A DNA stretch of 64,000 bases, taken from NCBI RefSeq assembly GCF_007673525.1, contig NZ_VDZU01000001.1, positions 1,436,177 to 1,500,176 on the forward strand, written 5' to 3'. The notes beneath the pieces were generated by a model. That model searched no databases. It worked only from the letters and a program-made list of their open reading frames with translations, and was not told where the DNA came from. A program made the translations under genes and the position numbers. The DNA comes from Fictibacillus phosphorivorans. GTDB taxonomy: Bacteria > Bacillota > Bacilli > Bacillales > Fictibacillaceae. Numbering within the stretch: position 1 is the first letter of the stretch; each line of letters starts with the position of its first letter. Positions 11,302 to 21,743 of this stretch are shown piece by piece.

Positions 11302-11736
11302 ATGAACATTATAGAAGCGATTATTGAACTCCTACTAGCTAATATCGCTTTTGTTATTCTAATTGCAGGCGGCATATATAGTGTCTTTAAACGCCAAAAA
11401 GAAATGAAAGAAACGAAACGCTCTGAGCCAAATCGACGTAAAGCAGAAGCACCAAGACCAACAGTTTCACCTTTTGGTTTGCCTGCTGAACCCCGAGTTA
11501 AAGAAGTTAAAGAAGCGATTGATATCCAAAAGGAAAAAATCAATCAAAAAGTATACGAACAACCTTCATATACACGTGAATTGAATAAGGCGCGAACAGA
11601 AAAAGTCTCTAACCGATATCAAGATAAAGAAGATCAAATTATGAACGATTTTAAGATAGATCAAAAAGAATTACAAAAAGCGATCATATGGTCAGAGATC
11701 CTTTCTAAACCTAAAGCGCTGCAAAAGCGGTCTTAA
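11302..11736 (+). CDS. yqfB: Small single-span membrane protein (YqfB-like)
   Basis: This 144-residue protein has one N-terminal transmembrane helix (about residues 4-26, IIEAIIELLLANIAFVILIA) and a long charged, proline-containing cytoplasmic tail. No enzymatic motif is visible. Its place, immediately after floA, matches yqfB of B. subtilis, and I assign it on position and shape; sequence identity was not tested. It is probably a partner of the FloA/NfeD system. Confidence 0.75.
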   Translation: MNIIEAIIELLLANIAFVILIAGGIYSVFKRQKEMKETKRSEPNRRKAEAPRPTVSPFGLPAEPRVKEVKEAIDIQKEKINQKVYEQPSYTRELNKARTEKVSNRYQDKEDQIMNDFKIDQKELQKAIIWSEILSKPKALQKRS

Positions 11737-11760
11737 CATGAGGTAACTTGTAATAAGAGT

Positions 11761-11788
11761 GATAGTTTCCCCCCTTCTCTCATAAAAA
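11761..11788 (+). promoter_or_regulatory. Candidate sigma-E promoter of yqfCD
   Basis: GATAGTT and CATAAAAA with 13 bp between them resemble the mother-cell SigE promoter elements. Transcription would start within the 3' arm of the hairpin at 11769-11801. B. subtilis yqfCD are SigE genes. The match is imperfect. Confidence 0.35.
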
Positions 11789-11808
11789 TGGAGAGAGGGG
11801 GTTTTTTT
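11769..11808 (+). terminator. Terminator hairpin after yqfB overlapping the yqfC ribosome site
   Basis: CCCCCCTTCTCTC pairs with GAGAGAGGGGG (one bulge) and is followed by seven T. The 3' arm is also the purine-rich ribosome site of yqfC, and the T run is its spacer to the ATG. Confidence 0.75.
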
Positions 11809-12090
11809 ATGGGCAAATTGCGGCAGCAAGTAAACAAATGGATGATGCAAAACCTTGAGCTACCAGCAGATGTAGTGATGGATTTACCCCGGATCACGAT
11901 GATTGGACAACTGCACATCTATATTGAGAACCATAGAGGAGTTAAGGCTTTCTCGAATGAACAGCTCACACTCAAACTAAAACAAGGTGTGCTTCATATA
12001 AAAGGAAGTGAGTTTGTTATTAAAACGATCTTGCCTGAAGAAATCTTGTTAGAAGGTACGATATCTTCAGTCGACTTTGAAAACGAATAA
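11809..12090 (+). CDS. yqfC: Sporulation protein YqfC
   Basis: The 93-residue protein contains the hallmark LPADVVMDLPRITMIGQLHIYIENHRG and ILPEEILLEGTI motifs of the YqfC family, whose members are made in the mother cell during sporulation. I start at ATG 11809 (MGKLRQQ); an earlier ATG at 11788 lies inside the terminator hairpin. It directly precedes yqfD, its usual partner. Its ribosome site is part of a hairpin, which may block translation from readthrough messages. Confidence 0.93.
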   Translation: MGKLRQQVNKWMMQNLELPADVVMDLPRITMIGQLHIYIENHRGVKAFSNEQLTLKLKQGVLHIKGSEFVIKTILPEEILLEGTISSVDFENE

Positions 12091-12117
12091 TTATCTCAGG
12101 TAACAGGGAGGGACAAG

Positions 12118-13308
12118 ATGAAAACCAAATGGAACCATTTGAAAGGGTATGTAAGGGTAGAAATTATTGGACAAGATTCTAGTTCGTTTATCAATACGTG
12201 CATTCAATCTGGTATTAGCCTATGGGATATCCAGCCTCTTGACGACAACCGTGCACTCGTCTCTATATCTGTTTCAGATATACAAAGAGCGAGAAGTATA
12301 TTAAAAGAAAATAAGTTGAAGATCAGGATTAAAGAGAAGAAGGGGACACCGTTTCTTCTCAAGAGAATGTGGAAGAGAAACGGTTTTATCCTCGGGATGC
12401 TGTCGTTTATTTGTCTTTTATTTTTATTATCTAACATGATTTGGAATATTAATGTTACGGGGGCAAATCCTAAGACGGAATACGAGTTAAGAAAAGCAGC
12501 TGTAGAACTTGGAGTAATTAAAGGGAAATTCATCTTCTTGCTGCCGAATGTTAGAGAGATACAGCGTGATCTTACAGAGAAGATGGATAACGTTACATGG
12601 ATCGGTGTAACTCAGCATGGTACTTCATACCGATTTGAGGTCGTTGAAAAAGAGATTCCAGAAGCGAAGCAGGTTACAGGACCGAGACATCTTGTGGCTA
12701 CTAAAGAAGCTGTTATTCACTCTGTATTCGTCGAAAAAGGACAACCTATTGTAGGAGTTAACGACTATGTAAAAAAAGGATCGCTACTAGTCTCAGGATT
12801 GATCGGAAAAGAAAAAAAGCCTCAGCTAGTAAGTGCGAAAGGTGAAATTTGGGGAGAAGTTTGGTACCAAACTGAAGTTGAGGTCCCGTTAAACACTTCT
12901 TTTCAAACATATACCGGTAAATCTAAAAATAGGCATTATGTTTCACTTTTTGGTTTGAATGTTCCTGTCTATGGATTTTCAGAAGGAGAATTTAAGGATA
13001 AAACGGAAACACTAAATGAATCACCTCTTTATCTAGCTAAATGGAAAATGCCGTTTTCTTATATAAAGAAAGAGATCAGAGAAACGGATGGAGTGAAACG
13101 TTCTTATAGTAAAGCCGAGGCAATAGAAGTAGGAAAAAAGATGGCAAAGAAAGAACTTTCAAAAAAATTGCCCCATGATGCAAAAATTAATGGTGAAAAA
13201 GTTTGGCAACAAAACGTCTCGAATGGTAAAGTTAAACTAACGATGCTCTACCAAGTAATTGAAAATATTGCATCTGCACAACCTATACCTATCCAACAAG
13301 GAGAATGA
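12118..13308 (+). CDS. yqfD: Sporulation membrane protein YqfD
   Basis: A 396-residue YqfD-family sporulation protein, related in its extracytoplasmic part to the SpoIV/YabQ-era stage IV proteins. A short N-terminal cytoplasmic domain is followed by one transmembrane segment (about residues 88-110, NGFILGMLSFICLLFLLSNM) and a large outer domain with GYVRVEIIG at the start and IEVGKKMAKKEL near the end. GGGAGGGACA gives a strong ribosome site. The stop codon overlaps the first ATG of the phoH frame. Confidence 0.9.
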   Translation: MKTKWNHLKGYVRVEIIGQDSSSFINTCIQSGISLWDIQPLDDNRALVSISVSDIQRARSILKENKLKIRIKEKKGTPFLLKRMWKRNGFILGMLSFICLLFLLSNMIWNINVTGANPKTEYELRKAAVELGVIKGKFIFLLPNVREIQRDLTEKMDNVTWIGVTQHGTSYRFEVVEKEIPEAKQVTGPRHLVATKEAVIHSVFVEKGQPIVGVNDYVKKGSLLVSGLIGKEKKPQLVSAKGEIWGEVWYQTEVEVPLNTSFQTYTGKSKNRHYVSLFGLNVPVYGFSEGEFKDKTETLNESPLYLAKWKMPFSYIKKEIRETDGVKRSYSKAEAIEVGKKMAKKELSKKLPHDAKINGEKVWQQNVSNGKVKLTMLYQVIENIASAQPIPIQQGE

Positions 13309-13313
13309 GTAGT

Positions 13314-14276
13314 TTGTCAGAAACGAAAAGACTTAATTCATTACAACTCGAAAATACGACAGAAGCAGCTTCACTCTTTGGGCCTAACGATGCCTTCTTA
13401 AAGGTGATTGAAGACAAGCTTAACGTAAGTATAGTCACCAGAGGAGAAGACATTTTAGTATCAGGTGAACTGAACAAAGCAGAAATGGTTGAAGAAACTT
13501 TGTTTGTCTTGTTGAAATTGGTACGAAAGGGTATCAAGATCTCAGAAAGAGACATTGTTTATGCTGTTCAGCTTGCAGAAAAAAATATGCTTGATGAATT
13601 AAGTGAACTTTATGAAGAAGATATTGCTGTTACTGCAAAAGGAAAACCTATTCGTGTAAAAACCCTCGGTCAGCGTCATTATGTTCAGTCCATGAGAAAG
13701 CGCGATCTTGTTTTTGGTATCGGTCCTGCTGGTACAGGGAAAACCTATCTTGCGGTAGTTATGGCAGTCAACGCATTAAAAGAAGGTAAGATGAAAAAAA
13801 TCGTGCTGACCCGTCCTGCGGTTGAAGCAGGTGAGAGTTTAGGATTTCTTCCAGGTGATCTGAAAGAAAAAGTAGATCCTTATCTGCGTCCCCTCTATGA
13901 TGCTCTTCATGACCTTCTCGGAGCGGAACATACCGAGAGGCTAATCGAGCGTGGCACGATTGAAATTGCTCCACTGGCGTACATGAGAGGCCGTACGCTA
14001 GATGAAAGCTTTGTCATTTTAGATGAGGCTCAAAACACTACACCAGAACAGATGAAGATGTTTATAACGCGTCTTGGTTTTGGATCGAAGATGGTCATAA
14101 CAGGTGATCTTACACAAATAGATCTTCCTCGTGGAAAAGAATCTGGATTAAAAGTTACTGAAAAAAGGCTCGAAAGCGTTAAAGGCATCGATTTTATATA
14201 CTTAAAACAACTTGATGTGGTTCGTCATCCACTTGTTCAGCGAATTATTGAAGCATATGAAACATACGAAGATTAA
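13314..14276 (+). CDS. phoH: PhoH-family ATPase
   Basis: A cytoplasmic PhoH-like P-loop ATPase with a putative RNA role. The Walker A sequence is GPAGTGKTYLAV, Walker B is SFVILDEAQNTTPEQMKMF, and the N-terminus carries a KH-like segment (residues 1-100). ATG 13305 overlaps the yqfD stop but is only one base from the AAGGAGA site; UUG 13314 has proper 9-base spacing, so I prefer it (320 residues). The neighbours are yqfD and pgpH as in B. subtilis, and a terminator follows. Confidence 0.92.
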   Translation: MSETKRLNSLQLENTTEAASLFGPNDAFLKVIEDKLNVSIVTRGEDILVSGELNKAEMVEETLFVLLKLVRKGIKISERDIVYAVQLAEKNMLDELSELYEEDIAVTAKGKPIRVKTLGQRHYVQSMRKRDLVFGIGPAGTGKTYLAVVMAVNALKEGKMKKIVLTRPAVEAGESLGFLPGDLKEKVDPYLRPLYDALHDLLGAEHTERLIERGTIEIAPLAYMRGRTLDESFVILDEAQNTTPEQMKMFITRLGFGSKMVITGDLTQIDLPRGKESGLKVTEKRLESVKGIDFIYLKQLDVVRHPLVQRIIEAYETYED

Positions 14277-14277
14277 G

Positions 14278-14306
14278 GACTCCAAGCATTTTGGAGTCTT
14301 TTTTTG
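14278..14306 (+). terminator. Intrinsic terminator after phoH
   Basis: GACTCCAA and TTGGAGTC with a 5-base loop precede seven T. Confidence 0.9.
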
Positions 14307-14469
14307 TCTTAAAAGATGTTCTCTTGTCCTATTTTGTATGTATGGCGGGATTTAGTGGCAAATTGAATAAATAAGCAATTAATTAAGCTATTCTTTTTGA
14401 GAAGTACCATAATTGACCAACTTTTGCTAAGATTAGAATAAGATGTACAAGTTTAAGGAGTGGTAGCGT

Positions 14470-16590
14470 TTGGCCAATTTCAGGCATCTTTTGTCTAATT
14501 ACTTTCGTTTGAGTGTAGCAACAGTATCCTTTATCGTTATGGGAATCATTTTGTTTTCCTTGTTAGTCAGCAACGTAACTCCTAATGTAGTGGATGTGAA
14601 TGTTTATGAGCGTTCACCACGGGACATACAATCACCAATCACGATCCCGTTAGAAGATCAGACAGAAGCCAGGAAGAAGCTCGCTGAAGAGAGTATTAAG
14701 AATGAGTATACGTTTAATAAAGACCTCGCCTTAGTACAGGCAGAAGCCTTAAAAGATTTATTAGATATCGTAATAACGATTACCGAATCTGAAGAGAAGA
14801 AGAAAAAGGAAGATGAGGCTACCCTTACTTTAGAACAAAAAGTTATTCAATTAAAAGACTCGATCAATAAGTCGGATATTTCTGATGAAACATATATCGC
14901 ACTTGCTGAAGCAAGTAAAGCAGAATTAAATAATGTGAAAAATTTAGCTCCTGATGTAGTAAATAAAGTCTTATCTGAGCCCGTAATGGTTGAAGAAGTG
15001 GAAGAAGCGAGAAGTGAAGCTATTCAGCTGATACGTGATAACAACCTCCCCTATTCTCTTCGAAATGCAACAGAGGAGATCACAAGAAGCTTTATCATCG
15101 CCAACAGAACGTTGGATACAGAGAAAACACGTCAAAAACGTAAAGAAGCGAGCGACAAAGTAGAAGAAGTTGTGATCAGGGAAGGAGAAGTCCTCGTGAA
15201 AAGCGGGGCAGTTATTACGCCTGAGATCTTTGATAGACTCAAAAAAGTCGGACTATTAGATCAGGAAATGAAAACGTATCCGTATTACGGATTATTCCTT
15301 TTTGTGCTGATCGTTATGGCGGGCTTATATTATTTTATGAAAGAAGAGCGTGAGAAAGAGCATTTTCGAAAATATGTAACCATCTATGCTTTATTATTTA
15401 CTTTGACACTCGTAGTGATGAAAGTGTTGAGTGTTAGTACAGAACTTGGTCTTATGAGTCTCATGTATGCTGTCCCTGTTGCGGCAGGTGCGATGATGAT
15501 CAAGATGTTGTTCAATGAAGAGCTTGCAGTTGTATCCACAATTATCTTTGCCTTTAGTGCAGCACTGATCTTTAATGAACAAACAGCTGGAAACTTTAAC
15601 TTTATTATGAGTATGTATGTCTTGTTTAACGGTATGTCAGGAATCGTGTTTTTAGGAAAAACTCAACAGCGATCTAAAATCTTGCAAGCTGGATTTTTCG
15701 TATCTTTTATAGCCATCCTAACAGTAGCGAGTGTGCTATTGCTGCAAAACGGAAAATTCACATCTCTGCAGATTGGATTAGACCTTGGCTGTGCAGCCAT
15801 TTCAGGTTTTATTTCAGCTGTTTTAACACTAGGGCTTCTGCCGGTCATAGAATCGTCGTTTAACATCTTATCTGTGACAAAGTTAATAGAGCTCTCGAAT
15901 CCTAACCACCCAATTTTAAGAAAAGTACTCATGGAAGCGCCAGGGACGTATCATCATAGCATCATGGTCGCCAACCTTTCAGAAGCAGCATGCGAGTCTA
16001 TAGGGGCTAATGGTTTACTAGCTAGGGTAGGATCTTATTACCACGATGTAGGAAAAACGAAGAGACCGCATTTTTTTATTGAAAATCAGATGAATATGGA
16101 CAATCCGCATGATAAGATAGCACCACAGCTAAGTAAGACCATCATCACAGCGCACCCATATGACGGAGCGGACATGCTCCGTGCAGAAAAGATTCCGAAA
16201 GAGATTATTGATATTGCTGAACAGCATCACGGAACGACTCTGTTAAAATTTTTCTATCATAAAGCAGCTCAACTTACTGATAAGGAAGTAGCAGAGTCGG
16301 ACTTTAGATATCCTGGCCCGAAAGCTCAAACGAAAGAAGTTGCGATCATCGGGATCTCTGATGCTGTAGAAGCAGCCGTTCGATCGCTTTCGAAACCAAC
16401 ACCAGTTAAAATCGACGGGATCATTCGCAAAATTATTAACGACAGGCTAGAAGATGGGCAGTTCGATGAATGTGATATCACGCTAAAAGAATTAGATATA
16501 GTTGCAAAAACACTTACAGAAACGTTAAAAGGAATTTTTCATTCCAGAATTGAGTATCCAGAAGAAACAAAAAAGGTGGAGAAACAATGA
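14470..16590 (+). CDS. pgpH: Cyclic-di-AMP phosphodiesterase PgpH (YqfF, 7TMR-HD)
   Basis: PgpH hydrolyses c-di-AMP at the membrane. The 706-residue protein has an N-terminal membrane anchor, a large extracellular 7TMR-HDED region (about 45-275), seven transmembrane helices (about 280-460) and a cytoplasmic HD domain with [36 protein letters not shown] and EQHHGTTLL, the metal-binding residues. The UUG start follows AAGGAGTGG with good spacing. A possible promoter (TTGACC at 14413, TAGAAT at 14434, 15-bp spacing) lies upstream. The stop overlaps the ybeY start. Confidence 0.95.
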   Translation: MANFRHLLSNYFRLSVATVSFIVMGIILFSLLVSNVTPNVVDVNVYERSPRDIQSPITIPLEDQTEARKKLAEESIKNEYTFNKDLALVQAEALKDLLDIVITITESEEKKKKEDEATLTLEQKVIQLKDSINKSDISDETYIALAEASKAELNNVKNLAPDVVNKVLSEPVMVEEVEEARSEAIQLIRDNNLPYSLRNATEEITRSFIIANRTLDTEKTRQKRKEASDKVEEVVIREGEVLVKSGAVITPEIFDRLKKVGLLDQEMKTYPYYGLFLFVLIVMAGLYYFMKEEREKEHFRKYVTIYALLFTLTLVVMKVLSVSTELGLMSLMYAVPVAAGAMMIKMLFNEELAVVSTIIFAFSAALIFNEQTAGNFNFIMSMYVLFNGMSGIVFLGKTQQRSKILQAGFFVSFIAILTVASVLLLQNGKFTSLQIGLDLGCAAISGFISAVLTLGLLPVIESSFNILSVTKLIELSNPNHPILRKVLMEAPGTYHHSIMVANLSEAACESIGANGLLARVGSYYHDVGKTKRPHFFIENQMNMDNPHDKIAPQLSKTIITAHPYDGADMLRAEKIPKEIIDIAEQHHGTTLLKFFYHKAAQLTDKEVAESDFRYPGPKAQTKEVAIIGISDAVEAAVRSLSKPTPVKIDGIIRKIINDRLEDGQFDECDITLKELDIVAKTLTETLKGIFHSRIEYPEETKKVEKQ

Positions 16591-17054
16591 TGCTACATGT
16601 TGAATATTTAAACGAGATCGATGAAAACAGTACTGATTTTCAAGAGTTATTAAGCAATGTTCTTGAGAAAGCAGCAGAGATGGAGAAAACAGGTCAAGCG
16701 GAAGTATCAATCACTATCGTATCAAAAGAACGAATTCAGGAGATCAACAAGGAATACAGACAAAAAGATAGTGTAACAGATGTTATTTCCTTTGCTATGG
16801 AAGAAATGGGTGAAGATGAGACAGAGATCATCGGAGGAGAAGAGACAAGGTTCTTAGGCGATATCATCATCTGTCTAGATGTTGCGAAAGAGCAAGCGGA
16901 AGAGTACGGACATTCATTAGAGAGAGAAATGGGCTTTCTTGCGGTTCACGGCTTCTTGCATTTATTAGGCTATGACCATATGAACGATGAAGATGAAAAA
17001 AGAATGTTTGGAAGACAAGAAGAAATTTTGGAGCAATATGGTCTGAAAAGATGA
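16587..17054 (+). CDS. ybeY: Endoribonuclease YbeY (16S rRNA maturation)
   Basis: YbeY is a metal-dependent endoribonuclease for 16S rRNA 3' processing and ribosome quality control. The 155-residue product has [13 protein letters not shown] and the zinc motif [16 protein letters not shown] (HxxxHxxxxxH). Two adjacent ATGs are possible; the first (16587) overlaps the pgpH stop and has better spacing from AAAAGGTGGAG. It overlaps dgkA by 4 bases, so translation is coupled. Confidence 0.96.
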   Translation: MMLHVEYLNEIDENSTDFQELLSNVLEKAAEMEKTGQAEVSITIVSKERIQEINKEYRQKDSVTDVISFAMEEMGEDETEIIGGEETRFLGDIIICLDVAKEQAEEYGHSLEREMGFLAVHGFLHLLGYDHMNDEDEKRMFGRQEEILEQYGLKR

Positions 17055-17416
17055 TCCATTGGAAAAAGTTATTTTCAAGTTTTGTTTTTGCATTTACAGG
17101 AATTATCTCAACGTTTAAATCAGAACAAAATTTTAAGATCCATACTTTTATAAGTGTAATCGTGATTATTTTCGCGGTTGCACTTGATTTTTCTAAAGAA
17201 AGATTCGTCCTTTTATTTATTGTAATCGGAATCGTTCTATCACTCGAACTTGTAAACACGGCGATTGAGAGTGCGATCGATCTTATAACAGAGAAGAAAC
17301 ATCCACTCGCGAAGAAGGCGAAAGATGCCGCTGCAGGTGCAGTTTTGGTTTTTTCAATGTTTGCTGTTATAATCGGTATACTGCTATTTATTGAACCGCT
17401 GATAAATAGTATGTAG
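17051..17416 (+). CDS. dgkA: Undecaprenol/diacylglycerol kinase DgkA
   Basis: A 121-residue integral membrane kinase of the DgkA family, which in Bacillota phosphorylates undecaprenol to recycle the cell-wall lipid carrier. Three membrane helices are visible (about 31-50, 54-75 and 95-115) with the catalytic [17 protein letters not shown] motif and [13 protein letters not shown]. It begins within the ybeY stop (ATGA overlap) and precedes cdd and era, the standard Bacillus order. Confidence 0.94.
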   Translation: MIHWKKLFSSFVFAFTGIISTFKSEQNFKIHTFISVIVIIFAVALDFSKERFVLLFIVIGIVLSLELVNTAIESAIDLITEKKHPLAKKAKDAAAGAVLVFSMFAVIIGILLFIEPLINSM

Positions 17417-17429
17417 CTATTTTTGTTAA

Positions 17430-18744
<1,315 letters not shown>

Positions 18745-18785
18745 ACAGCAGTTACTTTAAATGGGTTTGTAGTTCGTCTTTGAAT

Positions 18786-18935
18786 AGTTGTTTGGAGTGA
18801 AAGGTGCGAGACTCCTGGGGGATGAGTGTGACAGGTGAGACACCTTAGGGCGCAAAGCGTCAAGGTGGCTCACCGCACGCCCCCCGGAAAACGAGTACCT
18901 GAAACGGAAAACAACCACTTACAAGAATGACCCCC
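18786..18935 (+). repeat. Interspersed structured repeat, copy B (short form)
   Basis: Same family as the copy near 4 kb: GTTGTTTGGAGTG, GGTGCGAGACTCCTG, GACAGGTGAGACACC, GGCGCAAAGCGTC, GGTGGCTCACCGC, CGCCCCCCGGAAAACGAG and GGAAAACAACCACTTACAAGA. It lies between era and yqzL, filling most of the 294-bp gap. GGTGAGACACC and GGTGGCTCACC can pair. Confidence 0.78.
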
Positions 18936-19038
18936 TGCGAAAAGTATAAAACTGTTAAAATTTCCTTGACATGAAATAAACAATTAAGGTGAACCTAGTT
19001 ATTACAGGAGAAAAACAAATAGAAAGGTGTGTCCAAAC

Positions 19039-19182
19039 ATGAAAGAATTTACTTGGAAAGTATTCTGTGAGACGGGCAGTATTGATACCTATTTGTTATA
19101 CAAAGAGCTAGACCATGAAATAACAGCACTATCAGCAGTTATTCCTTATGATGAGTCTCTTGAGGAACCTCCATTTCATTAA
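19039..19182 (+). CDS. yqzL: YqzL-like small protein
   Basis: A 47-residue reading frame with a GAAAGGTG ribosome site encodes a protein starting MKEFTWKVFCETGSIDTYLL, the pattern of the YqzL family, which sits between era and recO in Bacillus. Its function is not known. It has no membrane segment and an acidic, proline-containing C-terminus (ESLEEPPFH). A TTGACA lies at 18966, but no acceptable -10 was found. Confidence 0.85.
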   Translation: MKEFTWKVFCETGSIDTYLLYKELDHEITALSAVIPYDESLEEPPFH

Positions 19183-19229
19183 TAAGTAACTACGGTGCCT
19201 TCTTAGATTTGAGAGGGTGGTGATTTACC

Positions 19230-19973
19230 TTGCTTTATAAAGTTGAAGGAATCGTCATTAAAACCGTTCCGTATGGTGAATCCAATACGATCATCACTTT
19301 GTATACAAAAGAATTTGGGAAAGTCGGCGTAATGGCAAGAGGAGCCAAAAAGCCCAAAAGCCGCTTTACTTCCATTACGCAACTTTTTACATACGGAATT
19401 TTTGTTTTTCAAAAAGGCCGAGGACTCGGAACTTTACAGCAAGGCGAAGCGCTTTCTTCTTTTAGAAAAATAAGAGAAGATCTCGTGAAAACCGCTTATG
19501 CCGCTTATCTAGCAGAACTATTAGACAGAAACACCTCTGAGGATGATCTTAAACCGGATCTTTTCGGATGGATCAAACAATCCTTAGAATATATCAATCA
19601 TGGGATAGATCCCGAGGTCATAACCTTTCTATTCGAACTAAAAATAATGAAAACATCCGGAATCGTACCTGAGTTGAGTAAATGTGTTTCATGTCACTCA
19701 ACAGAAGGCGATTTTTCTTTCTCGATTAGAGAAGGTGGTTTCCTTTGTGAGAGGTGTTCATACAAAGATCCTTATAGAATGCGGATCTCACGGGGCGCAG
19801 TAAAACTGCTTCATATGTTCTATCACCTTGATCTTGCACGACTTGGAAACGTTTCTTTAAAAAAAGAAACCAAAAGAGAGCTTCGAATGTTGTTTGACGC
19901 CTACATGGACGAATATTCAGGAGTGTTTTTGAAATCAAAGAAGTTTCTGAAACAATTAGATGATTTATCGTGA
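19230..19973 (+). CDS. recO: DNA repair protein RecO
   Basis: RecO promotes RecA loading on SSB-coated single-stranded DNA with RecR. The 247-residue protein has an N-terminal OB fold (MLYKVEGIVIKTVPYGESNTIITLYT, GVMARGAKKPKSR) and a C-terminal helical domain carrying a four-cysteine zinc site (CVSCHS and CERC). The UUG start is supported by GAGAGGGTGGTG just upstream and agrees with the family N-terminus. In B. subtilis glyQS follow; here they do not, and a terminator overlaps the stop codon. Confidence 0.94.
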   Translation: MLYKVEGIVIKTVPYGESNTIITLYTKEFGKVGVMARGAKKPKSRFTSITQLFTYGIFVFQKGRGLGTLQQGEALSSFRKIREDLVKTAYAAYLAELLDRNTSEDDLKPDLFGWIKQSLEYINHGIDPEVITFLFELKIMKTSGIVPELSKCVSCHSTEGDFSFSIREGGFLCERCSYKDPYRMRISRGAVKLLHMFYHLDLARLGNVSLKKETKRELRMLFDAYMDEYSGVFLKSKKFLKQLDDLS

Positions 19974-20008
19974 AAAACTGTGAAGCTTTTATTCTTTACA
20001 GTTTTTTT
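19973..20008 (+). terminator. Intrinsic terminator after recO
   Basis: A 13-bp stem (AAAAACTGTGAAG with CTTTACAGTTTTT, one wobble) is followed by T; it begins in the recO stop codon. Confidence 0.85.
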
Positions 20009-20010
20009 AG

Positions 20011-20039
20011 TTCGCTTTCTCACATGAATAGGTTATAAT
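20011..20039 (+). promoter_or_regulatory. Candidate sigma-A promoter of ccpN
   Basis: TTCGCT and a perfect TATAAT are 17 bp apart. The predicted start of transcription lies near 20046, so an in-frame ATG at 20041 cannot be the ccpN start. Confidence 0.55.
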
Positions 20040-20079
20040 AATGAGAATAAGTATAACACATTGGATGCGGCAAAAGGTG

Positions 20080-20724
20080 GTGTACACGATCGAACTTAAT
20101 AAGAGGCAGCAAAAAATCATTGAAATTGTTAAAGATAATGGGCCTATTACAGGTGAACAAATCGCAGATCAACTTGATCTTACAAGAGCTACACTCAGAC
20201 CCGATCTTGCCATTCTAACGATGGCAGGTTATTTAGATGCTAGACCAAGAGTTGGTTATTTTTATACAGGGAAGACAGGGTCGCAGCTTCTAACGGAAAA
20301 AATAAAAAAGATTAAAGTTGCGGAATTCACATCCATGCCTGTTGTCGTTCAAGATTCAGCGACGGTATACGAAGCTATATGTACGATGTTCTTGGAGGAT
20401 GTTGGTACTTTATTTATCATTAATAAGAACGGACATCTTGCTGGCGTAGCTTCACGAAAAGATTTATTAAGAGCAAGCATGGGTAAACAAGAGATCAACA
20501 GTATCCCAATTAACATTATTATGACAAGAATGCCTAATATCACATATTGTTTTAAAGAGGATTATCTCTTAGATATCGCACACATCTTGATCAGAAAACA
20601 AATTGATTGTCTTCCAGTCGTAAAACGCTCAGATGATGAGAGTGGTTTCGATGTAGTCGGTAGGATTACGAAGACGAATATCACAAAGGCATTTGTGGAA
20701 TTAGCACATGATGAATTACTATAA
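20080..20724 (+). CDS. ccpN: CcpN-type transcriptional repressor (HTH and two CBS domains)
   Basis: CcpN represses gluconeogenic genes (gapB, pckA) during glycolytic growth in B. subtilis. The protein has an N-terminal winged helix (LNKRQQKIIEIVKDNGPITG, LTRATLRPDLAILTMAGYLDARPRVGYFYTG) and two CBS domains (about 80-210). The frame is open from ATG 20041, but the TATAAT just upstream places that ATG before the transcript start. GTG 20080 matches the family N-terminus (214 residues), although its ribosome site AAAAGG is close; ATG 20065 is another option. It is followed at once by the PDRP kinase gene, as in B. subtilis. Confidence 0.9.
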   Translation: MYTIELNKRQQKIIEIVKDNGPITGEQIADQLDLTRATLRPDLAILTMAGYLDARPRVGYFYTGKTGSQLLTEKIKKIKVAEFTSMPVVVQDSATVYEAICTMFLEDVGTLFIINKNGHLAGVASRKDLLRASMGKQEINSIPINIIMTRMPNITYCFKEDYLLDIAHILIRKQIDCLPVVKRSDDESGFDVVGRITKTNITKAFVELAHDELL

Positions 20725-20742
20725 TTGAATGGGGAGGCCAAC

Positions 20743-21558
20743 ATGACAGGACGTCCTATCGTATATGTCGTTTCCGATTCAGTCGGAGAAACGGCAGAGT
20801 TGGTTGTTAAAGCGGCGGCGAGCCAATTTAATTCAAATGGAATAGAGATTAAGAGAGTTCCATATGTGGAAGATAAAGAGACGATTGATGAAGTCATCTC
20901 ATTAGCGAAGGATCACAACGGGATTATCGCATTTACTCTTGTCGTGCCTGAAATAAGCGAGTACGTTGCTAAGCAGGCTGCGTTGCACAACATACCTACA
21001 GTGGACATTATGGGTCCGATTATGAATCAGCTGCAATCTCGGCTAAATCAAGTTCCAAGATATGAACCCGGAGTCGTGCATAAGCTTGATGATGATTACT
21101 TTCGAAAAGTTGAAGCTATTGAGTTTGCCGTCAAATATGACGATGGCAGAGATCCTAGAGGAATATTAAAAGCGGATGTTGTACTAATCGGTGTATCAAG
21201 AACTTCAAAAACACCACTTTCACAATACTTAGCACATAAACGTTTAAAGGTTGCGAATGTACCTATTGTTCCGGAAGTAGAACCGCCCGAAGAATTGTTT
21301 AAAGTTTCACCTAATAAATGCTTCGGTCTTAAGATAACCCCTGAGAAATTAAACGATATTCGTAGAGAACGTTTAAAGGCGCTTGGTTTAAATTCTGAAG
21401 CGAACTACGCAAACATGGAGAGAATCAAGCACGAGCTCGTCTACTTTAACAAAATCGTTGATCAGATCGGATGCAGAGTGGTTGAAGTCTCAAATAAAGC
21501 TGTCGAAGAATCAGCTAACGTGATCTACAATTTGTTTCAAGGAAAGTCTTATAAATAA
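20743..21558 (+). CDS. yqfL: Pyruvate, phosphate dikinase regulatory protein (PDRP/YqfL)
   Basis: Members of this DUF299 family are bifunctional ADP-dependent kinase/Pi-dependent phosphorylases; in B. subtilis YqfL modulates CcpN action. The 271-residue product has [17 protein letters not shown] at the N-terminus and the P-loop-like [15 protein letters not shown] in the middle. The start at ATG 20743 has GGGGAGG 6 bases upstream; the ATG at 20725 lacks one. The ccpN-yqfL pairing supports a carbon-flux role. A strong terminator overlaps the stop. Confidence 0.94.
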   Translation: MTGRPIVYVVSDSVGETAELVVKAAASQFNSNGIEIKRVPYVEDKETIDEVISLAKDHNGIIAFTLVVPEISEYVAKQAALHNIPTVDIMGPIMNQLQSRLNQVPRYEPGVVHKLDDDYFRKVEAIEFAVKYDDGRDPRGILKADVVLIGVSRTSKTPLSQYLAHKRLKVANVPIVPEVEPPEELFKVSPNKCFGLKITPEKLNDIRRERLKALGLNSEANYANMERIKHELVYFNKIVDQIGCRVVEVSNKAVEESANVIYNLFQGKSYK

Positions 21559-21582
21559 AGCGCAAATGATTGCGCTTTTTTA
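21558..21582 (+). terminator. Intrinsic terminator after yqfL
   Basis: AAGCGCAA and TTGCGCTT with a 4-base loop are followed by T. Confidence 0.88.
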
Positions 21583-21743
21583 TTTTCATCATTTTACTGG
21601 TAAAAAGGAGAGAGTTTTATTATAATATTACATTGTGATTAAATTTTATAAGTTTGTCCAAAATAGTGATAAATTGAGGATGCTAATTTAAGGCAAATGC
21701 TCTTATATGAAGGAGAATCACTGTAAAAGTAGAACATAAGAAT

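Noticed and set aside
18966..18996. TTGACA with an AGGTGAACCT palindrome before yqzL, looking like a DtxR-family operator
   Set aside because: No -10 at a workable distance and the palindrome has only 4-bp arms; chance is likely.
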